Shown: positions 10,346 through 22,230, counted from the stretch's first letter. The stretch is DNA of 64,000 bases from Phymorhynchus buccinoides (GCA_017654935.2 CM065684.1:59036177-59100176), one strand, 5' to 3'. Notes: generated by a model from the sequence alone, not told the origin. Translations and numbers: made by a program.

Positions 10346-10734
10346 ATATACAAACAAATGAAAGGTAGGGGTCCAGGGGCCGCTGAGGCCCCGGCAGGGT
10401 ACAGGAACAGAGCCCTTTTGGAGAGTTGAGGGAGGCAACGTCCATCAAGAAAGACACTGTTGCTCTCTTTTCTTTTTTTCATTTCCATTTGAGTCTGATA
10501 AGCCTTGCGTGTTTGAAAACAATATGGCGTCACTTGAGAGCACTTCCGGGCGAGATCGACCATGTTCATAATGCCCCTAATCACATGCCCTTTTTTTTTT
10601 TAAAAGGAACTTCAGTTTCAGGTAAAATTAAAAAATACTGAAATCCTTGTGAAAAGGGAAAAATTGCACCTGTGCTATACATAGCTTATTGATAGAATAA
10701 CGGAAAACACAAAACTACAAGCTTCGTTGTAGCT
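10346..10734. other. Stretch without recognised gene
   Basis: Nothing recognised. Short overlapping open frames on both strands, none with splice context or domain. Confidence 0.4.
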
Positions 10735-10890
10735 TATTAATAATAAATGATAATAATTTCTGTAGCGCCTTTCTTTAAATAAATTAAATTCAGGGCACTT
10801 GCATTCACTGACCCATCATTCAGACACTCTAACATAAACCATTCTATTAACACATTAGTACCATCAAACATCCACAGAGCATTGCTATAT
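10735..10890. repeat. Copy of the GCGCTTTACA repeat family (diverged)
   Basis: TAATAATAAATGATAATAATT followed by TGTAGCGCCTTTC. Its far end contains CATCAAACATCCACAGAGCA at 10,863, which also occurs at 9,918 just before the SINE. Confidence 0.5.
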
Positions 10891-10897
10891 GTAGGGG

Positions 10898-11046
10898 GAC
10901 TCTGCCTTTGCTTACTGTCATCTATCTTTCTGCCTTTCCAGTCCATTCTCCTGCCTTTTTTCACTAAACACTTTCAAAAAGATTTCCTCCAGCTGAAGTC
11001 GGACTGGCTGGGCCTAACTATTGCTTAGTTAGGCGCATCACGGCGT
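10898..11046 (+). repeat. Partial GAA-tailed short repeat
   Basis: Middle part of the family at 5,147, from GGACTCTGCC to TTAGTTAGGCGCATCACGGC; both the head and the GAA tail are missing. Confidence 0.7.
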
Positions 11047-11369
11047 TCAAACTGATGCAAGTCTGACATAACTAGGATACAGACACCATAGATGTTGCAA
11101 GCAAACCCTGATGTATTGTGAGTGGATTCGAGAAATATATCGCTGTAAATACATTTCAAAAGAAGAAAAACGTGTTTGTCTCAAGAAGAAAACAATGTTG
11201 ATTGTATGGATGGAAATCTACAGCTTTTTTACGTGTATCCTACTTACAGCATTTTCCCCTTTAATTGTTTGCCAAGGATTGTGGAATAATTGGTCTGGCA
11301 TGTTTACAATTATTTTAATCTTTTTTCTATTTTTAAAGATCATAGGATTTGCAGAATATTATTGGATTA

Positions 11370-11931
11370 CAGACAAACCCCTATTTTACGACCCTCTGTT
11401 AAGCGACCACCTCTCATTTGAGACCGGATTTGTTGGCACAGATGCATTTTACTATGTAAATGACCTCTCTTAAACGACTTCCTCTAAAACGCGACTTACG
11501 ACCGCCATTTTGTTGGTTTTTACGACCGTTGCTGTCGTCTGCATAGACTTCGAGCAAAGGGAAACAACCACGGTCAAGGGCCTGAAAGCGGAGTCGCTTC
11601 CCTTGTTGTAGAAAAGATGGTGGAGTGTGTAGGAAAAGCACGAAAACCACTGACTTTGAAAAAGAAAACCACTGACTTTGGACGAGAGTGGAGGTGATTA
11701 AAAGAAGTCGGCAAATTGAAACTGTAATATCGATTGCACAATCCTATGGAGTTGGAAAGACCCAAATCCAGTTTTAATATGTCATTGTATGTGTGCATGA
11801 AGAAGAGAGTATGAATTGTGCTGAACTTTTTCTTTCTACGGCTGCCAGTGAAAACCTCCGTCATACGACCCCTCCAATTTACGACCGATTTTTCCGGACA
11901 TTTTGGAAGTCTTAAAATAGAGGTTTGTCTG
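11370..11931. mobile_element. TA-flanked pogo/Tc1-like non-autonomous element
   Basis: Bounded by TA at 11,368 and 11,932. Ends are inverted: CAGACAAACCCCTATTTTAC at left and TAAAATAGAGGTTTGTCTG at right. Internal TTACGACC motifs recur, as in the larger elements at 37,923 and 55,406. No transposase frame. Confidence 0.75.
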
Positions 11932-11933
11932 TA

Positions 11934-12864
11934 TGACATCTTGATGTCTCTTTACTTATTGTTTTCCTTGGGACTTAATTTTTCTTACAATCTTCTTATC
12001 TGCTTTTACGTATTCAGACAATGGCTTTAGATTACTTCCCTTTATGAGCTGCTTTGTGTTTTGGGACGTTTTTTACTTGAAAATGTATCTAATTCATGTT
12101 GTGGATTAAAAAATATATTGATACTAGTCTTATGCATTGCGGTTTATCATAAATTAAAATGTTTTTCAGTCTCACAATGTGATTTCAATTTGACATGCTG
12201 AAATTGCTAAAGGGACAAAATACGCATCTCTTTTTTTTCTACTATTCATAGTTGGAATTCAGTGGTTTGATTTTGCATGAATTTTTTTTATGACTGTTGC
12301 TCATGCATCAAGATTTTAAAACAGTTAATCATTGACAGGCACAAAATCTAAAATGGAACAAGTCTAATGGTACGCGAGTAGACTTCTCCTAAAAGCTGAA
12401 ATAAATCATAGAAGACCAATCGCCCCAAAAGCCCTTGTGAAATACTGTGCCATGATGGTTCGGAAGTTTCTTTTTTTTTAATTGCAAAAGTTGAAATAAA
12501 GTATCCTTTTTTTTTTTAGCGGCTACTATTTAACTAATACCTGCCAGTTTTGTGGTTTTAAATCAGCTTTCTTATATTTGAACACATGTTTGCCGCTCTT
12601 GAAGAGATTGTTGTCAACATGTGGCTTTTTTGTGCTATGAATCATTATGAATTAAAAACAGATTATGTAAATTTAATTGTTCTGGTGAAAAAAGATTACC
12701 GTTGCATTTTTTGTTGTCTGGTGAAATTGGTATGTTGTGGAATGCTAAACATTATTGATAGCAATCAACCTTCAAATAAAATGCGTAAATGTCACTTTCC
12801 AAACATTGTTTTGAATGTCAACAAATCATATCCTGCGCAAATGAAAAAGATCAATTGCCTTGCA

Positions 12865-12865
<1 letters not shown>
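11934..12865. other. AT-rich stretch without recognised gene
   Basis: Nothing recognised. An AATAAA at about 12,774 would serve as a polyadenylation signal on the plus strand, but there is no evidence that a transcript reaches here. Confidence 0.3.

Positions 12866-12904
<39 letters not shown>
12866..12904. repeat. Poly(C) run, 39 nt
   Basis: Longest homopolymer in the window; gives false poly-Pro frames. Confidence 0.95.
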
Positions 12905-13216
12905 TTTGTTGTGTGTGCGTGCATATCCCAAGCTATTGTCCCAGTGTACAGCTGATAATTTCTGTGTCAGATTTTCATGTGAAAAGAAGTAACGTTGTCC
13001 TATTTAAGAATGTGTTTCCCTATTGTGATTTAAAACAATTCTTTCTTAAATGTGTACGAGTGTTTATACCTGTGCTAAATTTGAAGATTATGTTCATGTT
13101 ATGATGTACAAAATTCCTCTTCTCTCGTTTTGTTATTTTGGAGAAAAAAAAAATATATTGGAGAACCACTCAATTTGTTATTGTTTCATTCCTAAAGCAC
13201 TTGTTTTTATTGCCTT

Positions 13217-13255
13217 GGGGGGGGGGGGGGGGGGGGGGGGGGCTGGGGGGGGGGG
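13217..13255. repeat. Poly(G) run, 26 + 11 nt
   Basis: Two G runs separated by CT, 312 bp after the poly(C) run at 12,866; the two could pair as an inverted pair. A C-rich stretch follows at 13,341-13,363. Confidence 0.95.
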
Positions 13256-13377
13256 TCCCTTCCGTGTTGGCTTTACATATTTTCTTGGCTTTTGGTTTAT
13301 TTTTATCTCTCTAAAAGCTAGGTTTTCAAAGTGTGCTCACCACCCCCACCCCCCCTCCCCCCCAAAAAGGGGGGGGA

Positions 13378-13440
13378 GAGCAGCCCGAATTTCACAGAGA
13401 TAAGTCTGTGAGTAGAATATACCAAATACAAACAAAAATA
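13378..13440 (+). repeat. SINE 3' tail fragment
   Basis: CCCGAATTTCACAGAGATAA and GTCTGTGAGTAGAATATACC match the tail of the SINE at 9,963. Confidence 0.7.
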
Positions 13441-14540
13441 CCAATAACCATGACAAAATTATTCAGATACCTTTTTCATTTTTACCAGATTTCATCAGTT
13501 TTGTAACTTTGTCTGACAAGGTTTTTTTTTAACCTTTGAAAGAAAATCTGTAGGCGAGGTTAAAATGTTTTGTCCCATGTATGTGTTCCCCACTGCACGG
13601 CTTTGTGAATTGAATGAGGCTTTATACTGAAAATTCTCTGCCCCTGTCTTATGCACCGAGACCCATGCGCCATCTACATAAGATTATCGCCCTTGCCTGT
13701 CATGAAGTAGTAGTATATAGCCACAGAAAATTATCTGCCCCTGACTCGTCACCAGTTGGCATGGTCGATTCAGGTATAAAATTATCGCCCTTTCACCCTA
13801 CAAGAAGTAGTGCAAAGCCCCATTTTCTCCAAAGGCTCACTCCAATTTAACTTGTGTTCATCTTTCTCTCCTTGTACATACATTTTCTTTTACTTCAAAT
13901 ATTAAAGACTGAAGATTTTGTTGTCGTGAATATTGAAGATTTTGTTGTCGTGAATATCCCGTTTTTCTCCAACTTTTTCAATTTATACATCTTTCTAATG
14001 TTGTGCGCGTGTAAGAAAATCTCTCTGTGTGATATTTTGCTTAATATGTTGTGAATGATGTTTATACCAAGTTCTGTGAATACCAAAAAAAAAGTGATTG
14101 AAAATGACACGCCGGTCAATGCTTTCCAATGCCTGTTCAGCCGTAACTCCCTCTTAAATAATGTATTTATATTCTTACTTTCTTACTGACCTTAATGTCG
14201 TCGGTGTTTTCAATGTCCTCAGTGATAACCGTAACAAGCTATTGTGGTATTTGTTGATTATTTATTCTCATGGTGTAGACAATCGATTTTAATTGTTGTT
14301 CTTGGACTTATTGCTGTTTATATATAATTCATGCATAGACAATTAATTTTTTTCTCAGCTTTTTTGTGTGCTTTTTGTGCAGTTTTCTACAATTCAACCT
14401 TTCTACAATTCAACCCAACCACATTCTGAAGTTCCTATTTCTGTAAACAAATGTATGATTTTGATTGATGAAGTATCGATATAGTGTTTCTATGATTCTT
14501 TAGTGTTAGTCTCAGAGTTTAATGCACTCACCGAGTCTGA
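13441..14540. other. Stretch without recognised gene
   Basis: Contains a short local duplication near 13,907-13,955 (GAAGATTTTGTTGTCGTGAA twice). Otherwise nothing recognised. Confidence 0.4.
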
Positions 14541-14763
14541 TTAACCCTTTTACTGCCACATAAAAATTGAGACATTATTGAATTTCTTACTTTAAAATTT
14601 AAAAGAGACCTGCTACACTCAATCTGAGAAAATTGTCTAGAGATACATCTTTCCTGACTTGCCTAAGCAAAAACAACAAAACATCCTTCCAGGACTGATA
14701 TCAAAGGTTATGACATCATCAATGACATCACACCTCGTAGTAGCAAGCAGCGAAGGGATTGAA
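14541..14763. mobile_element. Decayed TTAA-type MITE (CCCTTTTACTGCCA family)
   Basis: Left end TTAACCCTTTTACTGCCA. The right end is a degraded inverted copy, GCAGCGAAGGGATTGAA. The interior TGACATCATCAATGACATCA matches the interior of the better-preserved relative at 48,602-48,828. Confidence 0.55.
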
Positions 14764-16979
14764 CACTGCTATATGGGCTAGAAAATAAACAGCAGATTGT
14801 TCTGCTTGCTCTTGGAAAGACCTTATGGTCTGGGCACCGAATATTTTGAAGAGACAATCGAGCCAAGGCCTTGCAAGCTACAGGCACTTTGCTCTCATTA
14901 AATTGGAATTATGTAAACGATCACATTCTTATTAAAGAACAATTTCCATGCATTGCTATTAACCCATCCCTACATTTTAACCGTCTCTGACGTTTCTGTA
15001 CTTCAGTCATCATTGTAATACTCATCACGCACTGTCTCACTTTATGCTTTCGTTTTATCTGGCCAGTTGTAAGTCATGTTGAACTATTGTTCTTAACAAT
15101 AACCAGGATAATCCTAATCAGATTCATTGTTCGTTTGCTAACAAATATGTAGTACCGGTAAGCAGATGAAAAAACCCAACAGAGACAGTGATTTGAGGCA
15201 CGAGTTGCTTAATTTGACCCCAAAGGATATGAACATTATTCAAGTCCTTCATCTAAATTTGGGTGCAATTATACATTTTGATTATTGATGCTATGTAACA
15301 GTTAACATTACATATAGCCATTCAAAAGTTAGCATGCCATGAAATCTAGAACAGAAAAGAATTTCTTAGAAACGAGAAAGATTGAAATCAGCCAGTGTTG
15401 ACGTTCGACACTTTAAAGATATGCGTGGGAATGAGAAGGTGGGTAGAAGGGAATTGTATGACACTTGTGTCCTTGGAAACTACAGGTTCTCTCCCTGTAC
15501 GGATTTGAAGAAGCATTACGCAGATTATCATATTCTAAGGTGATCCTTTTTATTAGCATTTTATTTTCTTTCTTTTTTTTCTTCTTATATTCTTCAAGTA
15601 GATTCAGTTGGAGCTGCTTTTCACGGCATTTTATTGTTTTTTGATTGACAGCAGCAGTGGTAATAATTTTTATCTAAGTAACTATTGAATATCAAGAAAA
15701 TTCTTTGCAAGTTTATTTTGAGATTGCTAAATTTATTTAAACTTTAGCATATAAAGTCATAAAGTTAAGAATGAGAACAGCGTTAATTCTATGTTTGAAA
15801 TCAGAGGGTCAGATTCGGCACACAAAATATGACTTAATTTTTAGAGAGTTACCTGGATATTTTATATGGTCTCTCTTTACGATTTTTTAAGTTTTTTTAT
15901 AACTGCGTCAGGTGAAAATTTCATGTTTTGTGACGCACTGCCTGAAATCCAGTGCGTCAGACGAGAGATTTGAGCCATGTATAGGTACATGCACTTTACT
16001 ACTTGTCTTATACAAATTGATCACAAACATGGATGTATATACCAGACATGAGATTTTTCAGGAAATTTTCAAGCCAGCAGGGCTGTTCTTGAGATAAGTG
16101 AAAATCAGTTAGAAATGGGGAGGGGAGGGGTGTAGACTGGGAGTGCCTTGATGGAAGCATGAACGAAGCAATCTTGTCCCAGTTGCCACTCAAATCCACA
16201 AGGCAATCTAGCATGCTCACCTCATTCAGATGCGTGCCACTTCCAACAGCCACTTCATTAAAGTTCATTTCTTGGATCAGGATCAGGATTTTTTAGAACA
16301 ACCAGGGGCTGGTAAATTTTCAGGAAATGTTACTTTCTTCTGATCTCATGTCTGTATACAGTATTATTCAGTCCTGCTGCTTCTTTTGATTGACTTAAGT
16401 TCAAGCACACTTTAATATCTCCAAAAGAGAAATTCATGAATATGTCTATGAATTTGTTTGTTCTCCTTTACTTAGTATTCCCACGTTGTTATGCTTCTGT
16501 TTCTTTTCCCTTTCTTTCATCATTTACCCAGTGTACTAACTTCACTAGTTGCAGCCAATACTGTGTACTTCAAATGTTTTGAGCACCTAGTATAAGCTTT
16601 AAGCTTGTGCTCTGTGATCCTTATTCTGATGCTGCTTTGTCATGTGATTGTTTATGAATACATTTGTTTAAACAAAAGAGAAATTCAGGTTAGGTGCAAC
16701 AACATGACAGAGATACAACATAACTGAAACAAACGTGTGAAACAAAATTATACTAACCAAATAATTATCATTAAAATTCATTACATCAACTTAGAAATGT
16801 GCACATTTAAAACACAGAGAGAAAGCGGAAGTGAGAGAGAGATCAATAACCATTATTAACTTATAGCAGTCAATCAAATAACAAAATTTGAATACATCTC
16901 GTCATCAACAATCCATACACATAATAATAGTATCTCCACACATTACAATTACTTTATGATGTAGCCGCACGTTACCAGT
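14764..16979. other. Stretch without recognised gene
   Basis: AT-rich. A degraded inverted repeat spans about 16,030-16,375 (CAGACATGAGAT and TTTTCAGGAAATTTTC on the left; TAAATTTTCAGGAAATG and ATCTCATGTCTG on the right), perhaps an old MITE. The short open frames here lack any family signature. Confidence 0.4.
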
Positions 16980-17150
16980 AGTACAGGCATTTTGATTACC
17001 AGCCGCCAACGAAGAGAGCGAAACTGGTAATATTTTCACTGCATTCTGTGGCTATGTATGTTACCACGATAGCGTCTGAAATTTTGCATGTGGATAGGTA
17101 GGTAGTTCAAAGATGAAGGTTATTGGTCAAAGGTCACTGGAGCTGAGAAT
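16980..17150. repeat. Copy of the GAAGGTCA repeat family
   Basis: GAAACTGGTAATATTTTCA, GGCTATGTATGTTACCACG and TGAAGGTTATTGGTCAAAGG; compare 55,010-55,225. Confidence 0.55.
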
Positions 17151-17466
17151 AATGTTTAGCATATTTACACTAGGGAGAGAGAGAAATAGAGGGGATGTCC
17201 AGTTGGATAGTCGGGCCTAAGCTGTTGGCTAGATGACAAGACCACACAACGCTGAGTCATGCCTTTGTGACACTGACCACTGGACGAGCCCCGACTGGAC
17301 AGGCGTGGTCTGACAAAATCTTGAATAAATGAGACAAGTGTAAAACTAGCTCAGACATTTATGGTTTCTGTTTTTGAGCGAATTTTTTTTTTTTAATTGT
17401 ATATCATTCTTTCATTTAAGTTCATGCTTCTTATGAATATTTTATCTTATTTTGCACTTAGTGTAT

Positions 17467-17483
17467 CCCCCCCCCCCCCCCCC
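17467..17483. repeat. Poly(C) run, 17 nt
   Basis: Homopolymer. Confidence 0.9.
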
Positions 17484-17562
17484 TCAGAACAGTGTTATTT
17501 TAGTCCTAATTAGATTAAGAGGCAGTGACTTTATTGTTCCTATTGCTGTGTGGTTGGTTATG

Positions 17563-17803
17563 TTAACCCTTTCACCGCCAAAGTCGCATTTTAGCACCAC
17601 AGTAATTTAACACCTACGTCACTAAAAGGCATAAAATGGGGGTCTATTATTCAAAGACCCTATTGTCTTAGTCTTGGGAAGTAAGGACAGATTTTATACA
17701 CGTCACAGAAGAATCACCAATACTGCGGATGAATTTTGCTCTCTACCCAGGTAAATTTAATGGAAATTTTTGGATGAAATATGGCTGGCGGTGAAAGGGT
17801 TAA
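17563..17803. mobile_element. piggyBac-type MITE (CCCTTTCACCGCCA family)
   Basis: 241 bp bounded by TTAA on both sides, with perfect 14-bp inverted ends CCCTTTCACCGCCA. TTAA duplication with CCC ends is the signature of piggyBac-type cut-and-paste elements. The interior has GTCGCATTTTAGCACCACAG and TCAAAGACCCTATTGTC. Relatives: 18,579, 35,896, 37,274 and 43,148. No coding capacity. Confidence 0.9.
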
Positions 17804-18180
17804 ACAAGACAGTGTTAGCATAAGCATTGACCCAACATGTGCAATAATGTGGTGGAATGTAGGTAGAGATGTTAGAACGTGGACTGGATTTTGTTGGATT
17901 AAAGTTTGGTAAAAGCCAAGCCTTTGTCTTTTTTTTTTTTAGTGTGTGTGTGTGTGTGCAAGGATGCTAATTTTCCTGAACACACCGGAAATTCAGTGGC
18001 TTCCGATCTTTGGAGAGCTAAAGCTTGTGGCTTCCATTTTTTTTTAGTGGCAAAACTTGTGGATTCCAGTTTTTGGAGTTAGCGAAGTAAAGAAATTGCC
18101 GGGATGAGCGGCTTCATAAAAACGTCTTGGAAAGTTTAGTAAGCAATCATGTGATTTTGTGCGAACCTAAACATTACATT

Positions 18181-18206
18181 CCCCCCCCCCCCCCCCCCCC
18201 CCCCCC
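18181..18206. repeat. Poly(C) run, 26 nt
   Basis: Homopolymer followed by an A8 run; a (CA)n tract lies at 18,270. Confidence 0.95.
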
Positions 18207-18453
18207 AAAAAAAACACCCAACTCTAACCAAACGGGGTGTATTTTCAACACAGATACACACATGCACTCACACACACACACACAAAAGCACAAACTATGT
18301 ACAGAATCTTTTAAAACTCTATACACTGTAACTACAGTACCACGCAATTGACAAGGCCGCGAGGCCTAGGCAATTTAAAGCCAGTCTCTATCTTATCTAT
18401 ACCTGTACCTAAGTTCACCAGGGAAAACAAACTTCCTTTTTTAAAATCAGATA

Positions 18454-18867
18454 CAGTAGAACCTCCCTTTTAAGACCTCGAAAAATCATCCAAAATAAGG
18501 TCTTAAGTGGGAGGGAGTTGTGTAAGGGAGGTAATTTGAATACTTACAAAGAAGGGCAATGTTTCTGAGAAGTAGGTCTTAGCACTTTCGCCGCCAGCCA
18601 TTTTTCAGCCAAAATTTACCATTAAACTTAACTGGGTAGAGAAAATAAAATACCTACAATATTGCGATTTCCTCTGTGACATATATAACATTAGGCCTAT
18701 CCTCACCTCCCAAAATTAAGAAAATAGGGTCTTTGGATAACACTTAACAGGCCCTGATTTGATGCCTTTTAGTGACATGGGTGTTAAACCATTGTGGTGC
18801 AAAGGGTTAAGTGGGAGGAAGTCTTATAAGGGGGGGGGGGGGGGGTCTTATAAGGGAGGTTCCACTG
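18454..18867. mobile_element. TA-flanked MITE, interrupted by a piggyBac-type MITE
   Basis: Outer element of the CAGTGGAACCTCCC family: left CAGTAGAACCTCCC at 18,454, right GGGAGGTTCCACTG ending at 18,867, TA on each side. The inner element (18,579-18,810) sits in its TTAA, splitting AGGTCTTA from AAGTGGGAGG. A G13 run and a partial duplication precede the right end. Confidence 0.85.
18579..18810. mobile_element. piggyBac-type MITE nested in another MITE
   Basis: Inverted relative of 17,563-17,803. The left end is mutated (TTAGCACTTTCGCCGCC) and the right inverted repeat is truncated to AAAGGGTTAA. The interior closely matches 35,896-36,137 (ATATATAACATTAGGCCTAT and AATAGGGTCTTTGGATAACA). 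Confidence 0.85.
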
Positions 18868-19964
18868 TACCGTAAACAAGGCTGTTAGAAAATAGTAAGC
18901 CAGTCAGAACCACTCTTTTACTTTATTATTTAAAGAACACTTGAAAACATTAACTGCATACAGGCATACATTTAGTGCAAATTAAAACAAAGTCGAAATT
19001 AAAACCCAGAAGAAACGGTTTAATGATAAAAAAAAACCAGAGCAAAACAAAACACGACGTTTCGGGTTCAACCCGTTGTCCAGTGCTAAAAATAGATGAC
19101 ATAGTGACACACAAACACAAATCACACATACATTTAGTGATTTACCAGTTTAATATCATCCTTGTTTCAAAAAAACAAAGTCTTCATCTTCTTCCTCTGT
19201 GCAATTTACAGACCTTTTGCCTGAAATGGGCACACTCTCAAACAGTGAAACACTAAGTTTTTAATAAAAAGGGAACTTGTCAATTCTAAGGACATATAAA
19301 ACTGTAAACTATTTTGATGAACATGAAGCGCAATCATTGCTCTAAATGAGGAAAAACATTATTTAATTTTGCTAAAACTGTAAAAGATGGGGGGAGGAAA
19401 TTTAGTTCCGCTACAACTACAAATGAAAAAAAATCTAACTGCCATATTTTGATATTGTATGCACACACATATACATGTACACTATGCAGAGTTCAGTATA
19501 TATTCTTAAAAGGGAAAGTAGGTAAAAATTTGTTTCCTGTAATAATCATGTTCACACAAAAAATGACATGAATAAAAAAAATATATAACATAGAAAATAA
19601 AACAATCAAATTTGCACATTTATCACCAAAGATTTCGAAACACTTGTTTTAAAATCTCACGCAAACTGAAAAGGAAGTGTCTCTTTCTAAAGTGCTGCTT
19701 TCAATGCCTTTAGTTATTCAATAAAACATCATTGGTGGGTTTAACAAATAAATTAAAAAATAAGATACTTGTTTTAAAAGGAAAAAATTATTTTTAAAAG
19801 CTAAATTATCGTAAAACAGACCTTGTCTTTAAGTACTAAAACCTTATACGTAACTTATAGCAGATAAAGGTTAGCTTAAAGTTGAATACAGAATTGCCAT
19901 TTTTTCTCAACAAAATTCTTCACATTGTTCCCCACAACCTTTCACTAAGCACACATACAAACCA
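18868..19964. other. Stretch downstream of the PAXX-like gene
   Basis: AT-rich. On the minus strand it would hold the 3' UTR of the PAXX-like gene. Candidate polyadenylation signals on that strand include AATAAAG read from about 18,921-18,930. No gene recognised. Confidence 0.35.
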
Positions 19965-20424
19965 GTCAAACACCACCCCTGTGGCAGCCTTTCAATCAAT
20001 CAAACACCACCCCTGTGGCAGCCTTTCAATCAATCAAACACCACCCCTGTGGCAGCCTTTCAATCAGTCAAACACCACCCCTGTGACAGCCTTTCAATCA
20101 GTCAAACACCACCCCTGTGACAGCCTTTCAATCAAACACCACCCCTGTGGCAGCCTTTCAATCAAACATCAACCCTGTGACAGCCTTTCAATTGATCAAA
20201 CACCATCCCTGTGACAGCCTTTCAATCAGTCAAACACCACCCCTGTGACAGCCTTTCAATCAAACATCAACCCTGTGACAGCCTTTCAACTGGTCAAACA
20301 CCGCCCCTGTGGCAGCTTTTCAATCAATCAAACACCACCCCTGTGACAGTCTTTCAATCGGTCAAACACCACCCCTGTGGCAGCTTTTCAATCAGTCAAA
20401 CGCTGCCACTTTCAATCAATCAGT
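19965..20424. repeat. 34-bp minisatellite made of PAXX tail codons
   Basis: About 14 units of 34 bp, with 30-bp variants. On the minus strand each contains GGCTGCCACAGGGGTGGTGT, followed by TTGATTG. The same 20-mer lies inside the PAXX coding exon at 20,434-20,453, where it encodes AATGVV of the terminal Ku-binding motif. The array therefore appears to have been seeded by the end of the coding sequence and lies wholly downstream of its stop codon, in the presumed 3' UTR. Confidence 0.85.
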
Positions 20425-20803
20425 CTACTCAAACACCACCCCTGTGGCAGCCTTCCTCTTCCTGCTGGCGGGATTCACCACACTCATCCCAGTTTTTTTT
20501 GGCTTGGCTTTAGCCGGGCTGCCCAATTTCTTTGTCCCGAAATCCATCACAGCATTGAAGCCACCGGCGCTCGACTTTTGCGCTCGAAGCTTCTCCAAAG
20601 ACTGGTTGACTGCTGAGAGTTTGTTTTCAAATACTTTAGTCTGTTCCGCCATGCGGAAAAGGATAGTTTGAAGTTCAGTTTTTCTGTCTGCCGATTTTGT
20701 TTCAAAGAGGTCCAGTTCCATGGCAGAAGATCCTTTTCCTACCGTTATGGTCAGTTTGGTTCCCATGCAAGCCACTGTTAATTCTCCGGAGGTGAAGCCA
20801 TTT
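20425..20803 (-). CDS. PAXX: PAXX-like NHEJ factor, exon 2 (C-terminal half)
   Basis: Reads from acceptor CTGTCTACAG (minus) at 20,804 and ends with TAG at 20,425. Phase 2 joining restores K, then NGFTSGELTVACMG, the end of the XRCC4-like head (TKLTITVGKGSSAMELDL), a helical stalk (RKTELQTILFRMAEQTKVFE, NKLSAVNQSLEKLRAQ) and a basic tail ending GMSVVNPASRKRKAATGVVFE minus its first residue. The tail parallels the human PAXX terminus, whose final Val-x-Phe segment binds Ku70/80 and aids end joining of DNA double-strand breaks in the nucleus. Here GVVFE keeps the Val and Phe. About 125 codons. A tandem array of tail codons follows the stop. Identification is by remembered family features, not a search. 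Confidence 0.75.
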
Positions 20804-20849
20804 CTGTAGACAGAAAATAAATTGTTTGTACATTTGCAATGCTCTGATT

Positions 20850-20960
20850 TTACTGGAGATGATAATAATAATGAGGAAAATTTATATAGTGCCCATCCTA
20901 CTACTACTATGTAGGCTACAGGGCGCTTTACACAGAATTGAAATAGAATAAAAACATGAA
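20850..20960. repeat. Copy of the GCGCTTTACA repeat family
   Basis: GATAATAATAATGAGG, ATTTATATAGTGCCCATCC and CAGGGCGCTTTACACAG. Confidence 0.65.
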
Positions 20961-21959
20961 ACAAAACCCCACAAACATGAGCAGACAAAACAATACCAGT
21001 CAGACTGGCCGGTAAAAATGCACATAACAATCAGCAACAACAACTGCTGTGACTACTACTACAGAACAACAGGAATAATCAAACAACAGGAATACTTTCA
21101 ACACGTCTGACAGAGACGGTGAGAAAGTCAGAGAGAGTCATTTACAGACCAATGTAGACATGTTGAGTTCAAGGGGAAAACCCCTCCAAAAAGTAACGCT
21201 GCAAGCCTCTTCCGTATACATAGCAATCAGTCACTGCTGATTATTCTGTCACTGTAGAACTTTCGGAGGCTCTACGGAAATGCACGAGATGGTGCAGAAA
21301 AAAAGAAGACAGAAGAACAAGAAGACAGAAAGCTTGGCACAGCAGCTAGGGCCCAACAGAAAGTTCCCATCCGCTTCAGTTTCAAAGAAACAAACAAACA
21401 TGAGGGGGAGGCAGAGAAAGGCTACTAAAATTGACTTCTGTAAGTTTTCCCAAATCCTCCCCAGGTCTTTTCACCCCTACCCACCCCCATGTGCCAGCTC
21501 CTCTTCTTCTTCTTCCTGGCTATGCGTGGCCACAATCAACACTTTGATTATTTTGCCACGGAACTGGGGATGTTCCATACCACTTTCGCCGGAAGAAAGG
21601 CTCAAGACATGCGTCAACAGAGGCCGTTCGCCAGAGATCAGATAGCCCAGCAGAAGCCATCTTTTTATTTCATTGTGCCTGACGAATGTGTAAGTTTCAA
21701 TATTTTCGCACAATCGAGGTTTGCTCTTCGTTTCTCTTTTGTTTTTTAGATGTCATCCTAATCCTAGCCCTATCCCAACCGTAAGTTCTAACCCTAACCA
21801 CAACAGTCGAAATTAACACTTAACTTGTGCTATTGCTCTCACATCCAGAAAGTTTCCGTCAATTATTTTGGTAATGAAATTTGTTAAAATCATTTATTTC
21901 GGTTGTTTACAGTTAGGTTAGGTTACTAGGAACTAAAAACATAGCCGTTAGGCTTTCAA

Positions 21960-22230
21960 GCGTCCCATCCTTAATAATATGATTTTTAACGTACAAGGTT
22001 TTATCGTGCACTCAGGTTTTAGATAATCATTCATCATATTCATATGTCAAATTTTTATAATATTCCCAGTCATCTAATAGATTTTTGAAAATGTTAGTAT
22101 AAGGTGCTTGTTTAATATTAGTTGGTAAGTTGTTCCACAAAGGTGCACTTCTGTTAGTAAAACAGTATTTTCTAATGTTAGTCTTACTATATTCAATAAA
22201 TATTTTGTCAACAGTTTTCAACACAGTTCT
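21960..22230 (-). pseudogene. 3' fragment of a CR1/L2-like LINE
   Basis: The minus strand reads KYCFTNRSAPLWNNLPTN and IKQAPYTNIFKNLLDDW, the C-terminal end of reverse transcriptases of this clade. It parallels KYCFTNRIANLWNDLPVD in the larger fragment at 27,001-28,500. 5'-truncated and broken. Confidence 0.75.

Noticed and set aside
11111..11473. 120-codon frame with three hydrophobic stretches, a possible membrane protein
   Set aside because: The last third lies inside the TA-flanked element starting at 11,370, with no splice context, AT-biased codons and no recognisable family.
12586..13104. 172-codon frame with a poly-Pro run
   Set aside because: The Pro run is a C39 homopolymer and two frames are open across it; AT-rich sequence otherwise without features.
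19882..20671. Plus-strand frames with repeated PCGSLS-type peptides
   Set aside because: Antisense of the PAXX tail minisatellite and PAXX exon 2.
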